Source: Thiotrichaceae bacterium (GTDB lineage Bacteria; Pseudomonadota; Gammaproteobacteria; Thiotrichales; Thiotrichaceae). Taken from it: DNA of 7,058 nucleotides. Below the pieces are notes generated by a model. That model worked only from the letters and a program-made list of their open reading frames with translations. It was not told the DNA's origin and searched no databases. Made by a program: the position numbers and the translations under genes. Location of the stretch: contig JALVEA010000443.1 of the NCBI GenBank assembly GCA_027008665.1, positions 1-7,058 on the forward strand. The letters run 5' to 3'. Below, piece by piece: positions 5,682 through 7,058 of this stretch; position 1 is the first letter of the stretch, and every line of letters starts with the position of its first letter.

Positions 5682-6272
5682 CTATATGACTGCTAAATGA
5701 ACTGTATACTTTGCACCTTGTTTTAGCTTTTTATAATTCCCAAACACCTCCTTTAAATTACGTTTCATGTACTGACGTAAACCATTAATGGTGACTAAAT
5801 AAAGCCGCCCTTTTGGCTTGAGCCGACTCCGTGCATCATGCAACATTAATGACATCATTTCTTTGCCTACTTTGGCTGGTATATTGGAAGCGATCAAATC
5901 AAATCGCAATGCGGGATCAACATGCTGAAATCCATTACTTAATATTGCACTAGCATTTTTTATTTGGTTGATTTTTGCATTTTTATTGCTGTATTCGACC
6001 GCCATAAAATCTTTATCCACCATCAAAGTTTGTCCTTGAGGGGCTAGTTTTGCCAAGGTTAAACCGATTGGGCCATAACCACAACCTAGATCAAAACAAT
6101 CATCATCAGGATTAACCTTAATATATTTCATAAACAAACGTGTACCTTCATCAATTTCGCGCGGGGAGAAAATACCCCAAGTACTATGATAAGTTAAGGA
6201 TTGCCCTCCAAGTTGTTCTTTAAAGGTAATATCTTTACGCAGTTCATTCAGGTTGTTTTTATTGTAATTCAT
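5682..6272 (-). CDS. RsmC/MTS-like SAM-dependent methyltransferase
   Basis: This 196-residue Rossmann-fold methyltransferase is predicted to be cytoplasmic. Motif I, DLGCGYGPIG (61-70), binds SAM. D86-K-D88 at the end of the next strand fits the ribose-binding acidic position. SNIPAKVG (129-136) is the motif IV region, followed by a helix and the RLYLVTI strand near the end. The opening segment, with YHSTWGIFSPREIDEGT (28-44), is typical of the MTS family (RsmC, RsmD-like), where this region precedes motif I. Family members methylate rRNA or other small substrates. Here motif IV reads NIPA, not NPP(F/Y), so the amino-nitrogen target usual for NPPF enzymes is doubtful. A longer in-frame start at 6341 exists, but I reject it: its extra 23 residues overlap the SirB-like gene. 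The ATG at 6272 makes a tight ATGA junction with that gene's stop. It is the third gene of the purK block. Confidence 0.87.
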   Translation of the reverse strand: MNYNKNNLNELRKDITFKEQLGGQSLTYHSTWGIFSPREIDEGTRLFMKYIKVNPDDDCFDLGCGYGPIGLTLAKLAPQGQTLMVDKDFMAVEYSNKNAKINQIKNASAILSNGFQHVDPALRFDLIASNIPAKVGKEMMSLMLHDARSRLKPKGRLYLVTINGLRQYMKRNLKEVFGNYKKLKQGAKYTVHLAVI

Positions 6273-6625
6273 ATTATAGGCTCTAGAAAAAGCTTGGCAA
6301 CTGCAAAGGTATAGGCGAAAACAGCTACGCCTAATAGCCATAAAAAGATGGCGGTTGGTTTTGATAAACCAGGTTTTAGGGCAATAACCCCCAAACTAAC
6401 GTATAATAAAATACCGACCAATTTAGTCATTACCCAACTATTCGCAAAGGAGATATTGCTAATAAGAAACACCATAGCAATACCAGAACCAAACAATGCC
6501 ATACTACTAATAGCACTGAGTGTTGTGATAGTTTTAGAGGGCTTATTAGCAAATACTAAGCCCCCACGCATTAAATAAAATAATAATGAAATCCAAATAA
6601 AAATAAAATGTGCATTCTCTAACAT
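6269..6625 (-). CDS. SirB-family small integral membrane protein
   Basis: This 118-residue protein has four predicted transmembrane helices (about 5-19, 36-56, 64-83 and 92-113) and very short loops. Features typical of the SirB family are H6 near the start of helix 1, the L-M-R20-G21 end of that helix, W64-V-M-T-K68 and Y75-V-S-L-G79 with A82-L-K84 in helix 3, and F103-A-Y-T-F-A-V-A-K111 in helix 4. SirB was named in Salmonella for an effect on invasion-gene expression, but the biochemical role of this family is not established. The start codon lies inside the last codons of purK (7-bp overlap), and the stop overlaps the methyltransferase start (ATGA), so it is almost certainly co-transcribed with both. 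The Shine-Dalgarno is weak, which fits translational coupling to purK. Confidence 0.85.
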   Translation of the reverse strand: MLENAHFIFIWISLLFYLMRGGLVFANKPSKTITTLSAISSMALFGSGIAMVFLISNISFANSWVMTKLVGILLYVSLGVIALKPGLSKPTAIFLWLLGVAVFAYTFAVAKLFLEPII

Positions 6626-7058
6626 GATGCTATTGGTATCGTTTTATTCATCTGAATGAAAATAGCATCTGCTTCTTTTTTAGCTGCTTGACTTGTTTCC
6701 GCTAAAGTATTGAAATGTCCCATTTTTCGTCCAATTCTTGCTTCACGTTTAGCATAAAGGTGTAGTTTCGATTTACTACTAGCTAAAAGGGGGGAGTAAT
6801 CAGGTGCAGGCTTGTCTAATGCTAAATTCCAACAATCACCAAGAAGATTGGTCATGACCACAGGGCTTAATAAGCTAGTGTCTCCAAAGGGTAAGCCACA
6901 AAGCGCCCTAACTTGTTGTTCAAATTGTGAAGTGATACAGGCATCCATCGTGTAATGTCCACTATTATGTGTACGCGGTGCAATTTCATTCACTAATAGC
7001 CCATCTTCTTGGGTAATAAAAAACTCAACCGCCAACACACCTACATAATCAAGCTTAT
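6619..7058 (-). CDS. purK: PurK, 5-(carboxyamino)imidazole ribonucleotide synthase (C-terminal part)
   Basis: About 146 codons are visible. The reading frame is open through the right edge (KLDYVGV precedes LAVEFF), so the gene is cut by the window and not truncated; the GTG at 7038 is an internal codon. The enzyme is an ATP-grasp ligase that uses ATP and bicarbonate to carboxylate aminoimidazole ribonucleotide in de novo purine synthesis. Diagnostic segments are VGVLAVEFF, then NEIAPRTHNSGHYT with the metal-binding Glu/Asn of the ATP-grasp site, TSQFEQQVRALCGLPFGD, and the C-terminal domain LHLYAKREARIGRKMGHFN. These give a near-certain family call. Full-length PurK is about 350-390 residues, so roughly 60% lies outside the window. 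purK overlaps the SirB-family gene by 7 bp and is the most upstream gene of its block here. purE is a common partner but is not within view. Confidence 0.97.
   Translation of the reverse strand, partial: KLDYVGVLAVEFFITQEDGLLVNEIAPRTHNSGHYTMDACITSQFEQQVRALCGLPFGDTSLLSPVVMTNLLGDCWNLALDKPAPDYSPLLASSKSKLHLYAKREARIGRKMGHFNTLAETSQAAKKEADAIFIQMNKTIPIASC

Noticed and set aside
6273..6341. 23-residue N-terminal extension of the methyltransferase
   Set aside because: It would overlap the SirB-like gene by 73 bp, has Cys/Arg-rich sequence unlike the family, and there is a clean ATGA junction start at 6272.
6348..6578. Plus-strand 76-codon open frame
   Set aside because: It is antisense to the SirB-family gene; its hydrophobic stretches mirror the membrane helices on the other strand.

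Overview
The window is a densely packed stretch of AT-rich bacterial chromosome. Every gene I accept lies on the minus strand, so transcription runs from right to left. The closest matches by eye (PurK with a SirB-family protein behind it, an ExbB/TolQ-type channel, and a secreted rhodanese with a CPPFC motif) suggest a gammaproteobacterium, possibly of sulfur-oxidising or methanotroph type. That placement is an impression from protein style. No rRNA or other firm taxonomic marker is present.

Right-hand block (about 5682-7058): the C-terminal part of purK (purine biosynthesis) runs off the right edge. It overlaps a small four-helix SirB-family membrane protein by 7 bp. That gene in turn overlaps an RsmC/MTS-like SAM-dependent methyltransferase through an ATGA stop/start junction. 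A 114-bp gap follows.

Central block (1054-5567): seven genes with almost no spacing. In transcription order they are a small kinase-fold/phosphotransferase-like protein, a YfcE-type metallophosphoesterase (TAATG junction), an ExbB/TolQ/MotA-like four-helix proton-channel protein, two different ExbD-like single-helix proteins, and two paralogous single-helix coiled-coil proteins. The main point of interest is the pair of ExbD-like subunits. One keeps the helix aspartate in the ExbD register (I5-N6-V7...D12). The other has the same EI..xPF framework but a serine (S26) at that position. With the paired coiled-coil proteins, this looks like an asymmetric ion-driven membrane machine that matches neither Tol-Pal, TonB-ExbBD, Mot, nor a complete Zorya operon. 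Its function cannot be read from the sequence.

Left-hand block (1-1053): a 97-bp gap with a hairpin separates the motor cluster from an exported rhodanese-domain protein (192-956) that has a good Shine-Dalgarno. Beyond it, positions 104-171 hold an imperfect inverted repeat, probably a dispersed intergenic palindromic element. No tRNA, rRNA, CRISPR array, transposase or plus-strand gene was found.
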